Assembly (NCBI GenBank): GCA_028554755.1
Contig: JAPTOF010000003.1
Coordinates: 30,150,001 to 30,214,000 of the forward strand
Origin: Cordia subcordata
Lineage: Eukaryota > Streptophyta > Magnoliopsida > Boraginales > Cordiaceae
Direction: 5' to 3'
Length of the DNA: 64,000 nucleotides
Both the position numbers and the translations under genes were made by a program. Below the pieces are notes generated by a model that had not been told where the DNA came from, made no database searches, and was given only the letters and a program-made list of their open reading frames with translations. Shown here piece after piece: positions 37,563 through 48,836 of the stretch (position 1 is the stretch's first letter; every line of letters starts with the position of its first letter).

Positions 37563-40458
37563 CTAGATGATCTCCCAGTCAGACTCAGAAAAATCGTGAT
37601 CCATTGACTCATCTGATTCTTTGAGATCTTCAGAGAAAGTTGCCTTCTTATGTTTCTGCTTTTTCGCAAACATCAGCATCGAGGAAAAGGCCCTGCTCAA
37701 GTATTTCTGGACAAAAAATTAAGGAAGCGCATGTGTCAAACTTTTGTGCGATTACAGAAGTATCAGAAAAATGTCATCTCCCCCCAGTCCCTACCCATCA
37801 AAAAATAAAACATGGAACTGCAGCTAGATGCATAGAAGCAAATAGAGTGGGGCCACACCTGGCGATGAAGACGATCTGCTTCATATTCAGAAGCTGAACA
37901 GGTCTCATTGCAATCTACAACGATGCAGCTTTCACCAAGCTTGAGTTTGCTGATTGGCGTAGTTGTTGATGCGCCTTCTTTTGTAAAATGATTAATCCCG
38001 TCTTCCTCTGCACTTAGACCATCTGATTCATGTCGAATAGATGAATAAGGAACGAACATTCAATTGCAGTGAAATAGAAGTATGCCATAATATAGCAGAA
38101 GAATATCAAATTGAAATTCTGAAATGAGAAATTAAAACATGTAACTCCAATATATGTGACACCGGCAAAAGAACACTCAAAAGATTGATTTTCCCTGAAA
38201 TTTTCTCTCCATCCTGGAAAAAGTTACCCATCCTTTTTTTTTCCACGCCAAACTTCAAAGCTGATACCGAGAAAATTTTTGTAGTTAGCACCAAGGATGT
38301 GCACTGGCGTCTGATCCAAGCTTGCTGACAGCTTGGCATTCCCAATTTCCCTCCAAAGTTAATGAAAGGAATGTCTTTAGATGACAAAGCTTCCCAGATC
38401 AGTGTGCTACTGCTTGGACTCCAATTAGGTTGACACAACAAAAACACAAGTATACCCATATCGTGGAGATATGTATTTCACCAGATTGTTCTCTGCAGAA
38501 ACCTTTATAGATGCTAGGACTTCTTTTTGTCAATCGCCCTTCGCAATGGCTAGACTAAATATCTTAGAGGTTGGACATCTTTCTTCAATGGGCTTCAGTT
38601 AATAATTCTTCCTAGGAGTGCATTTTAGAAACAACTTTTGGATGGCTAAGCAGCTCTATTTTCTAATAAATCTAGTTATTCCTGTTCAAATCTTGTGCAG
38701 TGACTCTGGTGGATTACAAGCAGGTAAAAGTGGATAAATGTTCTTCTGAAAATAATCATCATTCATTAAATGTAATATTTTTGAGGAATTTCCAACGGCA
38801 AACTGATATAAGATTATAAGCCTGTCAATATCTAATGATTTAATCATTTAACAGAAAAGTGTAATTAGTATTATAACATTATTATTTTATCTGCCAATAG
38901 TAACACAATGCTGAATGAACATCATCACGCCATTGTGAAGCAAATAGACTAACAAGAACCAGAAATTATAAAATCCTAAATTACCTGAAAATGAAAGAGT
39001 TGCAGAGTCATCCAATGTATTGTGGGGCTCAACTTCAGACTGCAAAGGAGCTGCCAAAAAGTACAATCATATCAAAGAGAGAGGTCATTATGTCATCACT
39101 TTCAGAACTTAAAAGATAACTGAGTTTCGGAAAAAATAAATTAATAAAAAAGAGGCATGGTTCGATGTAACTTGCCATCTGAATCATCTGATATAGTTGA
39201 TAGGGCATTGTCACAAGAACCAAGTCCAACATCCAGATGTCCATGCTCATGGGGCTCGGATAAAATATTAGAATGAGCAGTCAGATCTAAAGGTGAAACA
39301 TCATAGTTGACATCTATGGCGTTGTTCATTTTACTTGATTCCGCAGATATAGAGAGATTCTGCTGGAATTCAACAGATACTTCAGCTGAGAGATTTACTT
39401 GACCAACAGTTCCTTCAGTGTTGGGTTGGGTCACTCCACAAAATACAGATATATCGTTTGAATTTTCATTTGCTGAAGCAATTACTTCCCTAATTTCAGA
39501 GGAAAATAACATCTCTGCCTTAGCATTTTCCTCAATGCCCATGTTCATTCCAGCATCATTCTGTTTCTTGAATGGTGAATCACTATGGTTTTGGTCAAGC
39601 GATTCCCCCAAAAGTTGATGAACTGAAGAATCATAAATGCAAGATCCTTCCTGATGTCCTTCATCTAAAACTAAGCTTGCCATTTGAGAAGCCAGGCCAC
39701 CAGATTTTTCAATTACTTCCAGAGGTGAAGAAGTCACTTCCTTCACCCCCATGTCAAGCACATTTTGGATGAGCCCCGAGCAGAAGTGTTTAACATTTTC
39801 ACCTGTTGTCAGCAACTGGTTTTCGACATATCTTAATGATTCCTGTTCAAGTGACCACAACCCCATGCATGTCGTTAAGAAAGTTTCAGATATGAGGCAA
39901 GGTATCTCAAAGTTGACACACATGTACTGATAAATCATTGGAGAAAGGACAACAGTAAATAGAGAGGTTTTCAAGCAAAAATATTAGTGCTTGAGGAAAT
40001 GTCCAAAAGTAAACCAAAAAGAAAAATTAAAAAAAGACATGCACTATTCAGTAGGCTTTGCCCCAAAGAAAAGGAGAACTGAATCAAAGACATGCATCAA
40101 AATACATTTCTCTTTCTTTTCTTTTCCAAGTGGTTTAGAACATGCATTTGATAAAAATGGATCACATAAAAAGCAAGGATGTTAACTTTTGAATGTGTAT
40201 AAACTATTACTTCATATGTATCAGCAGACAATCGTCTGCTGCATGAAATCATTTTGGGGAACACAGTAATAAAAAACCCAGGGGCCAAAATCAAAACAGA
40301 ATACTCAAGACTCAAGAGTTAGTATTATCTCAACCCAAACAATATAAGGAGAACAAGGGCGACACCTGAGCTATGAGATCATCCATCTCAGTGAAGAATG
40401 TTTCAGTCTTCTGATATAGTTTATTGACCCAGGCCATCCCGTTACTTTTGCAATCCAT
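37563..40458 (-). CDS. Plant-specific protein of unknown function (377 aa, five exons)
   Basis: Exons 40458-40366, 39842-39176, 39050-38985, 38022-37859 and 37706-37563 join in frame. The N-terminus (MAWVNKLYQKTETFFTEMDD, then ESLRYVENQLLTTGENVKHF) looks like a conserved plant module. A long acidic, Ser/Asn-rich, low-complexity middle follows (about residues 70-250), probably disordered. The C-terminus has a short basic stretch (AKKQKHKKATF) and ends ESDWEII. I know of no enzymatic domain and no membrane segment is visible. The intron after exon 2 appears to use a GC donor (G|GCAAGT): the nearby GT alternative puts an immediate stop in the next exon, whereas GC keeps the frame. The basic patch could be a nuclear localisation signal, but this is speculative. 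Exon structure is inferred from splice signals and frame only. Confidence 0.75.
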
Positions 40459-42689
40459 GCTCACAATATAAACTTCAGAATACAAGGTAGTCACTTCTTC
40501 TCAAAGCTTCCAAGATATCTGCAATTTTTCCAATATGAAATAAATTATATATTTTTATGAATTTTAATTGAGAATATGTGAATTTGCAGAACTTTAGTGC
40601 TAGGTATTTCCAACCAAATGCAGAAATGTATAAGTAAAGCAGTAAGAATCGTATTCAGTTTATTTGATGGAAGACATAATTGCACATACAACAAAAAGTG
40701 ATCAGATTGTATACACACAGATTTAGCGACTTATAAGTATCCATCTACCACCAGTAATGATTTTCGCCCATGATGAAGCTAAAAGAAACAACTGGTATAA
40801 ACAGTGAAGTGGTTCATAGATATATGTATTATGTCTGTGTAATTCTCCAAATGCAAATGCAAAGCCACATTTAGCCAATAGATAGTCAGAGAGAAACTAG
40901 TTTTGGCTCTTCCTTTTTAGCCAAGAATGTTATCTACATGTAAGCAGTGAATGAAAGTAAAGTCCTGTGAGATCATGTGTAGCAATTACCTTACGTTGCT
41001 TTAAGGTTATTCCCCAAAACCAGTGAGGACATCTATTCTAGGTTCAGGTAGTATAGAAGATAATGAAATTATGTTGGTAAATGCCCTAAGAATCTGCAGA
41101 ATTCAAGCCAGCTAAAGCTAAGATTGTCAAAGTAGTATTTTTGAGAATAAGGATTATAAAGGTCCAAAAAATTACTGTAAGATATAATGACATGTAATCT
41201 AACTACTTCCAAATAATTCTTGCAACTAAATGTTGGTATAGCCATAATACATCATCATCTTAATTAGAAACACCAGGAGCACCACATCACTCAAAATAAG
41301 AAAGAAGAGAAGGCTAGGTATAGAGAAAAAGGGAAAGAAACGGATAAAGTATAGCAAAGAGATACACTATGGCCCTGTTTGGTTCAAGAAAAAGCACTTC
41401 TTTTTTTTTGGGGGGTGAGGGGAAACTTCTCAAAAACGCACTTTGGAGAGTTACAGAAAAAGAAAAAGAAAAAGATCTCTTTCTTCAAAATCCAATTCAA
41501 ACAAGCCTATTATTTTTCTCTTTTCTTGCCTTTTCTGCTATTTGAATATAGGGGGACGATGTATGATGCAGCACATGGAGCAAAAGTCAATAGTACTTGA
41601 GCATCTATCTGAAGTTTATTAAGAAAATTTGAGCAGATATCACCAATAGATTAGTTGAACATTCTTTCACTCAGTAGCTGATTAGCACTAGTGGTGAGCA
41701 TACACATGATAAATTTTTTAACTTCGCAAATCTCCTAAAAGAGGTTCCACCTAACATTGTTCGAAATTTCACATAATGTTGCAACAAGCCCAGCAGAACA
41801 AACCATATGTCCCAAAAACTCCCTTTTACTACAATATTTAAATAAACTAAAATAATCACTAACAAGTAATAACGATAATTCACTACAAAAGTGACAGAAC
41901 CTTCATAAAAATGCACGGAAACTTCAACATATTCATGAATTAAGTCTTGATCACTTACAAAGTTCAATCTATTGATGCCCGGAAGCCAAATTCCTTTGAA
42001 AAACTGTGATTTTTATCGGACCCCAACTCAACTTAGCTTCACTGGACGATTTAAAAAAGGAAGACAGATATAACCCATGTACAAATATAAATACATATGA
42101 TAATATAAATAAAGATATATATATGTATGTATATATGTATACGACTGTGTGGTACGTGTGTGTTCTATGGTGAAATTAGTAATGCATGCGGAGCTGCAGA
42201 CCTAAATCAAACAGGAAAAGGAGAAGGAAAGTAACAGGAAACCAACAAGTTTTGGTGAAGTTTGTAATGAAAAGTGGGAAGAAGCAGAAAGGTGTTTTGG
42301 TATTGGTGGTTGTCTTTTGTATGTTTGTTTCCCAACTTGACATGGTTTTCTGTTTCGAAAGTATACAATATTAGGGCCCGTTGGGTTGGTTTTTTTTTTA
42401 AAAAACGCTTTAATAGTTTTTAAAAAATAATTTTTTTAAAAGTTAAAAATTTTAACTTTAGAAAAAATTATATTTGTGTCTTTTTTTTAAATTTTAATTT
42501 TTTTGAAAATCAAATCAAATAATTATTATAAATTTAATATAATTTTTTTTAAAAAATATTAAAAAAAAAAAAAACCAATCTACACAAGTCCTAATAATCT
42601 AGCGTTGCCCGTGCGCCGAGGCTACTGTCATTAGCATTGCTTTCTTCCCTTGTATTTCCCTCGTGTAAAATATATAAGGAAGAAAAAAG
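40459..42689. other. Upstream region of the unknown gene, plus small repeats
   Basis: No further protein gene is recognised. The segment 41371-41511 begins GGCCCTGTTTGGTTCAAG and ends CAAACAAGCCTATT. The segment 42372-42597 begins TATTAGGGCCCGTTGGGTTG and ends CCAATCTACACAAGTCCTAA. Both resemble small inverted-repeat elements, with weak termini and no clean target duplication. Confidence 0.5.
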
Positions 42690-43049
42690 GGTAAATGATT
42701 TATTTGATTTTTTTATTCTTGATTTTTTTATAATTAATTTTTATTTTTAAAACATGATAATTTAGTCTTTATATTTGCCATTAGTGATGCTATTAATATT
42801 AAATTCAAAAAACAAAAAAAAATATTGTTTAGTCCTTTATCTTTGTAACTTATGATAATATTAATTCTTTATTTTTGTAATTTGTGATGTTTTCAATCTT
42901 TTATTTTTACAATTTGTGACATCATTAATTCTTATCTCATTACTTTACAAATTACAAAGATAAAGTACTAAATTGTCATGTTTTAAAGATAAAAGACTAT
43001 TATTGAAAAGATCAAAGGGACCAAATAAATCATTTATCAAAGAAAAAAG
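42680..43049. mobile_element. Mutator-like MITE with 10-bp target-site duplication
   Basis: The element spans 42690-43039 (350 bp). Its left end (GGTAAATGATTTATTTGATT) matches the reverse complement of the right end (GATAAATGATTTATTTGGTC). Similarity continues for about 80 bp, including 'taaaacatgataatttagt' against 'taaaacatgacaatttagt'. The ten bases AAGAAAAAAG flank it on both sides (42680-42689 and 43040-43049). Long inverted repeats with a 9-11 bp target duplication are the hallmark of Mutator-like elements. The duplication is low-complexity, which weakens it somewhat. The interior contains tandem copies of a 'tttttgtaatttgtgatg' motif and no coding frame. Confidence 0.7.
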
Positions 43050-43690
43050 AGAGAGAGAGAGAGAATAAAAGTCCAATACCTAATACCCAAAAAGAAAAAG
43101 AGAGGGAGAGAGAAATGAGAGGAGAAAGCCAAGCAAGAACTTATGAATATAATTAATCCATTGGGGCTGTATAAGACGTCCAGATTGGGAAGGTCATCCC
43201 GAACCCGTCTCCTCAGTTTTTTTCTCTATAGAGTACCTTGCATTCTCAAGACGCTTTGTTTCAATTTTACCTTCGTATTTTAGTTTCATTCTAAACGCAC
43301 TCTTTATCTTAATTAATATATTATTCTATTTTTTATATTTTATTTTCTAATTCATAATGGCTTTGTTTAAAATCATTGGTAATACTAATCTTTTTCTTTT
43401 CAACTTTTCAATTCGTAGCCTATTCACGGTTATGTCATTTTCTTTTAATTGACGTCTTTTACATTGTCTTTATTAATTTAAAAATTTTAATGTAAATAAG
43501 GAGACAAATATGATTACCTTTAATTTAATAAGAACCCGAATCTGGTTCCCTAAATATGGAAAGATTGTTGGAGTTAAAATCTCCCCTAACAGCTCAAATA
43601 CTTTTTTTTTTTTCGCTTTTCCCATGATCCTGGGTCAAATTATGGCTTGCAAATAACTTAGGAATCAGTACTACGCTTAACAAGCAACAG
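43050..43690. other. Intergenic between MITEs
   Basis: A GA-rich microsatellite is followed by AT-rich DNA. Nothing else is recognised. Confidence 0.5.
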
Positions 43691-43692
43691 GA

Positions 43693-43938
43693 CTAGCTTG
43701 TTTAGCCCATTTTTAAAAAAGTATTTATATAAAAGATAAAGTTACAAAAAGTTGAAAAAGTAAAAGTTTCAAATTAGAGCTTTTTAAAAACAGTTTTTTA
43801 AAAACTATTTCTATGTTATATCAAATTTTGTTTTATTTATTTATTTTTTAAAAATTACTATATATTTTTAAAAATTCAATATTACCTGAAAAGAGCTGAA
43901 AGCTCAATTCTTAAAATATAATGCCAAACAACCTATGA
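43693..43938. mobile_element. Small AT-rich MITE
   Basis: The left end (TAGCTTGTTTAGCCCATTTT) resembles the reverse complement of the right end (TAGGTTGTTTGGCATTATAT). The interior is nearly pure A/T with foldback potential. There is no coding frame and the target duplication is unclear. Confidence 0.5.
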
Positions 43939-44031
43939 TTTCTATTCAAATATACTTTTATCTAAAGCTTTATTGCTATAAGCTTTACAGTTCGACAATT
44001 AAAATCTCATAGTTAGGCCAAACAAAACTAA

Positions 44032-45238
44032 AAGGTTGTTTGGTTTAGCTTTTAAGCTGGTCAAACCTATGTAAAGCCCATTTAAACTAGTAAACGTGTT
44101 TGTTTTAATTAAAAAAAAATGCTTTTCTAAACAGCTTTAAGCAGAAAATAAGAAGCTTCCCACCTCTAACTTCTGTTTTTTATGAAAAAGAAAATTTGAC
44201 CAAATCATTTACTATCTTATCCTTTCTTTTTTGTCTTTGTTATGAAAATATCTTTACTCTTTTATTTATACTTACCCTTTTATCTTTATTACTATAACTT
44301 ATTTTTAGGTCCTTTAATGTTTATTACTATAACTTATTTTCATGTCCTTAGCAGTTTATTTTAACAATATAAGTTACTTTCTGACATATTTTAACCGAAC
44401 ATGTAAATACTTATTTTTATGAGGGTAAAATGTCTCGGACCCATTTATGGTCTATTATAAGTGCACAATACTCTTCTGTGGTGTCAAAAATCTTACAACA
44501 ATCCCTTGTAATGAGGAAAAGTTCCACGCGCACCACTTGTCTAAACTTTCCCTAATGGTGTTAAAAATGTACTGTAAAATTACATTAATACCCTTACCTT
44601 ACTCATTTAATTTTTTTTATCCTATATAAGTGGTATGTTATTGAAACTATTTTATTGAACAACGATTTTCCAGGGAAACATAAACTAAAATAAATTTACT
44701 GTTTAAGTTATAATTCGCGCCTTATAATAGCATGTCTTACATTTACATATAGTCCGAAATTATCAACAAAAGAGATTTTGTAACCAAAAAAAAAAAAAAA
44801 AACTTTACAAAGTAATACTATAAAGTGCCATTAGTAGATAAAAGTTGGCTGGTATGTCAACAAAAATGAACCTCCTTTCTTTTTCTATTTTTGGATCGAA
44901 GATGATAATGAACCTCAACAGATCAAATTCATCAACCGTATTCTCCATGTCTATTATTTAGTATTTTTGTGCTATATATATATATAAAAAACAGAATTTT
45001 ATAAGAAAATTTTTGTTTTTGTTAATTGTTATGTATTTGTTTAACAAAAATAAAATAAAAATTAAACAAGTAGGGGAAGGAGGATGCTGCGGACTTATAG
45101 TAAATTTATCTTTTTTATAATTATAACTTTTATTTAAATACGTAACTAAGAGTCAAAAATTAAAAAAAAAATATTTAAAACTAAAAATACTTTAATTAGC
45201 TTTTCAATAATCAAATCCAAAAGCCCTCTGAAACTATG
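44032..45238. mobile_element. Tourist/Harbinger-like MITE split by a 0.7-kb insertion
   Basis: This is the same family as the element at 63415-63880, in the same orientation. Shared stretches include 'gtgtttgttttaatta', 'aagcttccca' and 'gaccaaatcatttactatct'. The ends read AAGGTTGTTTGG and CCAAAAGCCCTC, flanked by TAA on the left and TGA on the right (a mutated 3-bp target duplication). Alignment to the intact copy breaks after TTATTTTTAT (44411-44420) and resumes at TTTTTTATAA (45111). The roughly 690 bp between (44421-45110) are therefore a nested insertion of unknown type. The insertion has no recognisable protein. Confidence 0.7.
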
Positions 45239-47902
45239 CAAATTAAGTAGATACGAAGCTTGCTTAGTGGAGCTTTTGTCTAATTCATGTTCAAACTTCA
45301 AGCCTAGGTAGGGGAGGGCTTGAGATCTACCCTCCTCAACACATTCTTTTGGATGTATGGATGTACACAACAATTCTTCGACCACCCACCTCACCGTTGA
45401 ACCTTGAGGCACACGTATCACATATCACATCTACTTTGAAATCGGGACATGCAATAGAGGGGAAAATCTCATATATAAGATTATTTATCACTCCAATCAA
45501 TTATTATGAGACGTTTTTCCTTCAACAGCATACCATACAAGAAAATTGGATCAAGACAAAAGAATTACACAAATTATTTCTTAACTAGAAACGGGCGCTC
45601 GCATAATTTCGACTCCGCCTTGATGTCACTACTCAACAGCAGACGCCTCGGAGTGGCTTTGTGTCAATGTTTCACATATTTATGAACCATGTCATTTACT
45701 CATGATCCCACCTCCACCCGCAAAACAATGTGCTCAACCATCATATTGCCAAAGATCTTTGCCGAAGAGGATCCTTTTTCTTTTTCTTGTTCTCTCACCC
45801 TTGCGGAATAGGTTTTCCTCTTGCGCGCCAACATAGCTTGCGCAGGATCTGGCAATATGCCGTGCACAATTCACAAATACCACCTGGTCAGCCCCAGCCC
45901 CCAACTCTTCTGAACAAACCTTGCCCTTCCAAGTTCAAAATAAGTGCCTCATGTCCGATGGAAAAAGGAGAAAAGCAAAGGGCAGGGGAACCACAACTAA
46001 GATTCAAGTCTAGCTTCAAACGTCCCTGCATCAGCATTTTTAACCATCGAAGTTTGCTTATTGTGAAGCCAAAGTACAAAAACCTCAAGAAAAGAACAAC
46101 TCACAAGGAAGTTATAACCTATTTCCAGAAGGCAACTGATACTATCTACAGGTTAACGTGAGAATTTACACTAATAAGAGACTTCAAGGACAGAAGGACA
46201 AAGGGTCTCATTTTCTTCTTTTATTTTTTACTTTCTCTGTGTTGTGAGCACTTAACATTCACTTCTAATGCAGATAATCCAAAAGAGACGGGAAAAAAAA
46301 GTTAGAGACCTCAATGTATGAATTGGGAACAAAACAATGGCCAGAGAGGACAGAGAAAAAGTAAAACAAAAACTATGCATCAGATTAATTTTGGTCATCA
46401 CATTAAGCTAATATAGTAATCTGAATTCCAGAATTAATGAAGTTAGTTTTGTTTAAGATGAGCAACTCAACAATTGATAAATCAAAACACAAGTTGAGCA
46501 GCAACTTTCATGAACCAAGAAGGCCGAGTAAAAGTGCCTTGAGAAGAATCTCGGTGATAAATTATACCCATGATTAAAAGAACCCACCTATAGGAAAAAT
46601 ACACAAACAAATAAGAAATTTGGTGTGAACTCATGGGTGTAACTTATTATACAGATTTCTACATATACTCTGGAAGTACACTGAAAAACTTTGTTTGCAG
46701 GCCCTTCTTTCATCCTTTACTTTTATCCAGGGATGAATATAGCTTTCTAGCTTCCATCAGTATCGAATGAAACAGAGAATAAAGTTGCATTCAGCTTGAT
46801 GCATCTCCCATAAACTGGCTACAGAAGACAGAAGGCAAAGACAAGCAGAACACAACTCTAATGTACCACAAAGCATGCATCAAGCAGAATGATTCAGGGC
46901 TAGGACTCCAGCAATTTCTTCAGAAACACATACAAGTTCCATTTATACATTCACAGAACGCAGAAGTCGCATTTTAGCTAGCAAGCAACATCGTTGCTAG
47001 TGTTGATCAGCCAGTGTAAAGCACCAAGATTCACTCACTTATAAAATTAAATCAACTTGTATAGCAGTCCATTTTCCACTCATTAGCCAATATTAAGTCC
47101 ATCTTAACCAATAAAAAGAACGTAGGACAACCATAGAATAGTCAACCAGAAAGGATCCACAGAATGGAACTTAGACCATATTAACTCAATAGTTGATTCA
47201 GTGACTCAAAGGCAAAAACGTGTAAATATAATCAAAACCATGTTTTACAATTTTAGCTTTATTATATCCATGGTCTTTACAAATACCATATAGAATAAAA
47301 GATGATGTTTTACTTCAATAAGAAAAGAAGTTGTCGAGAAGAACTGGTAGTGGAACTTGCTCAAGCTAGAGAAATAGAACACTTGGGAGAAGAAGATAGA
47401 TCCCCCAGCAACATCCCCCCTAAACTGAAAGGAAAAATAGTAATAGAAAGAAGAAAATCAAAGAAGTGGAAAAGGCTGTAGCCCAGTAACAAGCCTTTGA
47501 TTTTCGGCTACGAGAAAGGATAATCAGAATAGATGTCGATGTCGTTAATGACAAATGGGATCAATAACTAAGAAAGGATTGTCTTCAAATTTACATATAG
47601 AGGTCCAGAAACACACATTTGCCTTTCAGCTACTGCCCGAATTTCTTTCTCTATCTGTCTTTTTATGACTACGTCATATTTTTCAAATATAACGCCATGG
47701 AAAAACATATTCATCCACACACACCCCCAAAAAAAAAAAAAAGGAATAGCAAATGAAAGACTACATAAAGTACAATTAGAGATGGCAAATGTATTAGAAA
47801 TCAACTGATAAAGAGAACCAGTCTAGAAGTATAATATCACATAATACAGCAACATCTCCAGCAGCAAAATATTAGCCTAATCATAGGAACTACAGCTAAG
47901 GC

Positions 47903-48049
47903 CACAAAACCACAACTTATAAGCAGATAGTGAAGCAGCAACAGATGTACAGCAGCCATTTTATCAACCAAAGATGCATTGTCTGCAAGCACGTAATCAC
48001 CAAAACCATTTAACGCAATTACGCCAAAGAAGCTCTTGAATACCTGACA
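47903..48049 (-). promoter_or_regulatory. 147-bp invariant 3'-flank element, copy A (putative UBA2 3'-UTR exon)
   Basis: Every one of 147 bases is identical to 53469-53615, although the surrounding duplicated DNA has diverged. In the gene's sense (minus) it starts within a splice-acceptor-like TTATCTGTCAG|GTATTC, so an exon could begin at 48043. It lies about 0.79 kb downstream of the stop codon. The minus strand is open through it (VFKSFFGVIALNGFGDY...). Identity at all codon positions argues against simple protein constraint. Low similarity resumes at once on the left side; on the right, a further 30 bases are still very close. Confidence 0.75.
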
Positions 48050-48836
48050 GATAACCATATATCACAATCCATCATTCAACCATCAAACATAAAATCAAGT
48101 TTGTGCTAGAAAAGATATTAATGCTATTTGCAAGATGGCACTTGAAAGAAATATATCATACAGAAGAAATGAAGAGCCAGATTATTTAGAAACAACTGAA
48201 AAGAAATATTGGCATCTATCTAAGATCTAATTAAAAAAAGAGTAACAGACAACAAACAGACACAAAAATGAATCACCAAACTAGCCAAACCAAACTGAAA
48301 GGTTTTTATGATACAAATATTGTCTTTAAAGTACACCCATCAATTGGCAAACACTTCCCAACACTAATTGAAGTGACCATGAAAAATCTAAGAGAAGGTT
48401 AAGATACAGATGAAAGGGGTGAAGTGTTGCACCAAAACTAAATCACAAAGGCCTCAACGAGGCCCACCATAAAAGACCAAGCAAATGGTGAGCTTTCCAG
48501 AGAAGAATTGTAATAAAGGATATATTAACTCTAGATTTTGAAACTGACAGCCAGCAAAAAGTGATTTATAACCAAAACTCTCAAACTGATCTACACTGAC
48601 TTTTTGCACCTTGACAGCCAGCATAGAGAGAGCAATTACAAATAGAAGACAATATGTAATTCTTACACAATTAAACAAATTGGACAACTGAAACTCGATG
48701 GTTAATTAAGCCAAAATTCACAGATTAGGTACTAAGCATATCAAATTAATTAAACCATACCAGTGCTAAATACCAAATCGGAATATAAAGAACTAATTTA
48801 CCAAGGTCCGAAGTTGTTGTAAGAGAATAATTTACC

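Noticed and set aside
45730..46161. 143-codon plus-strand frame
   Set aside because: It falls in the duplicated UBA2 3' flank; the counterpart at 51.8-52.1 kb has frame-breaking indels and there is no known domain.
47837..48058. Minus-strand frame through the 147-bp element as an independent small protein
   Set aside because: Its start is upstream of the likely splice acceptor, identity covers all codon positions equally, and in the mRNA it would follow the UBA2 stop codon. A non-coding RNA role fits better.
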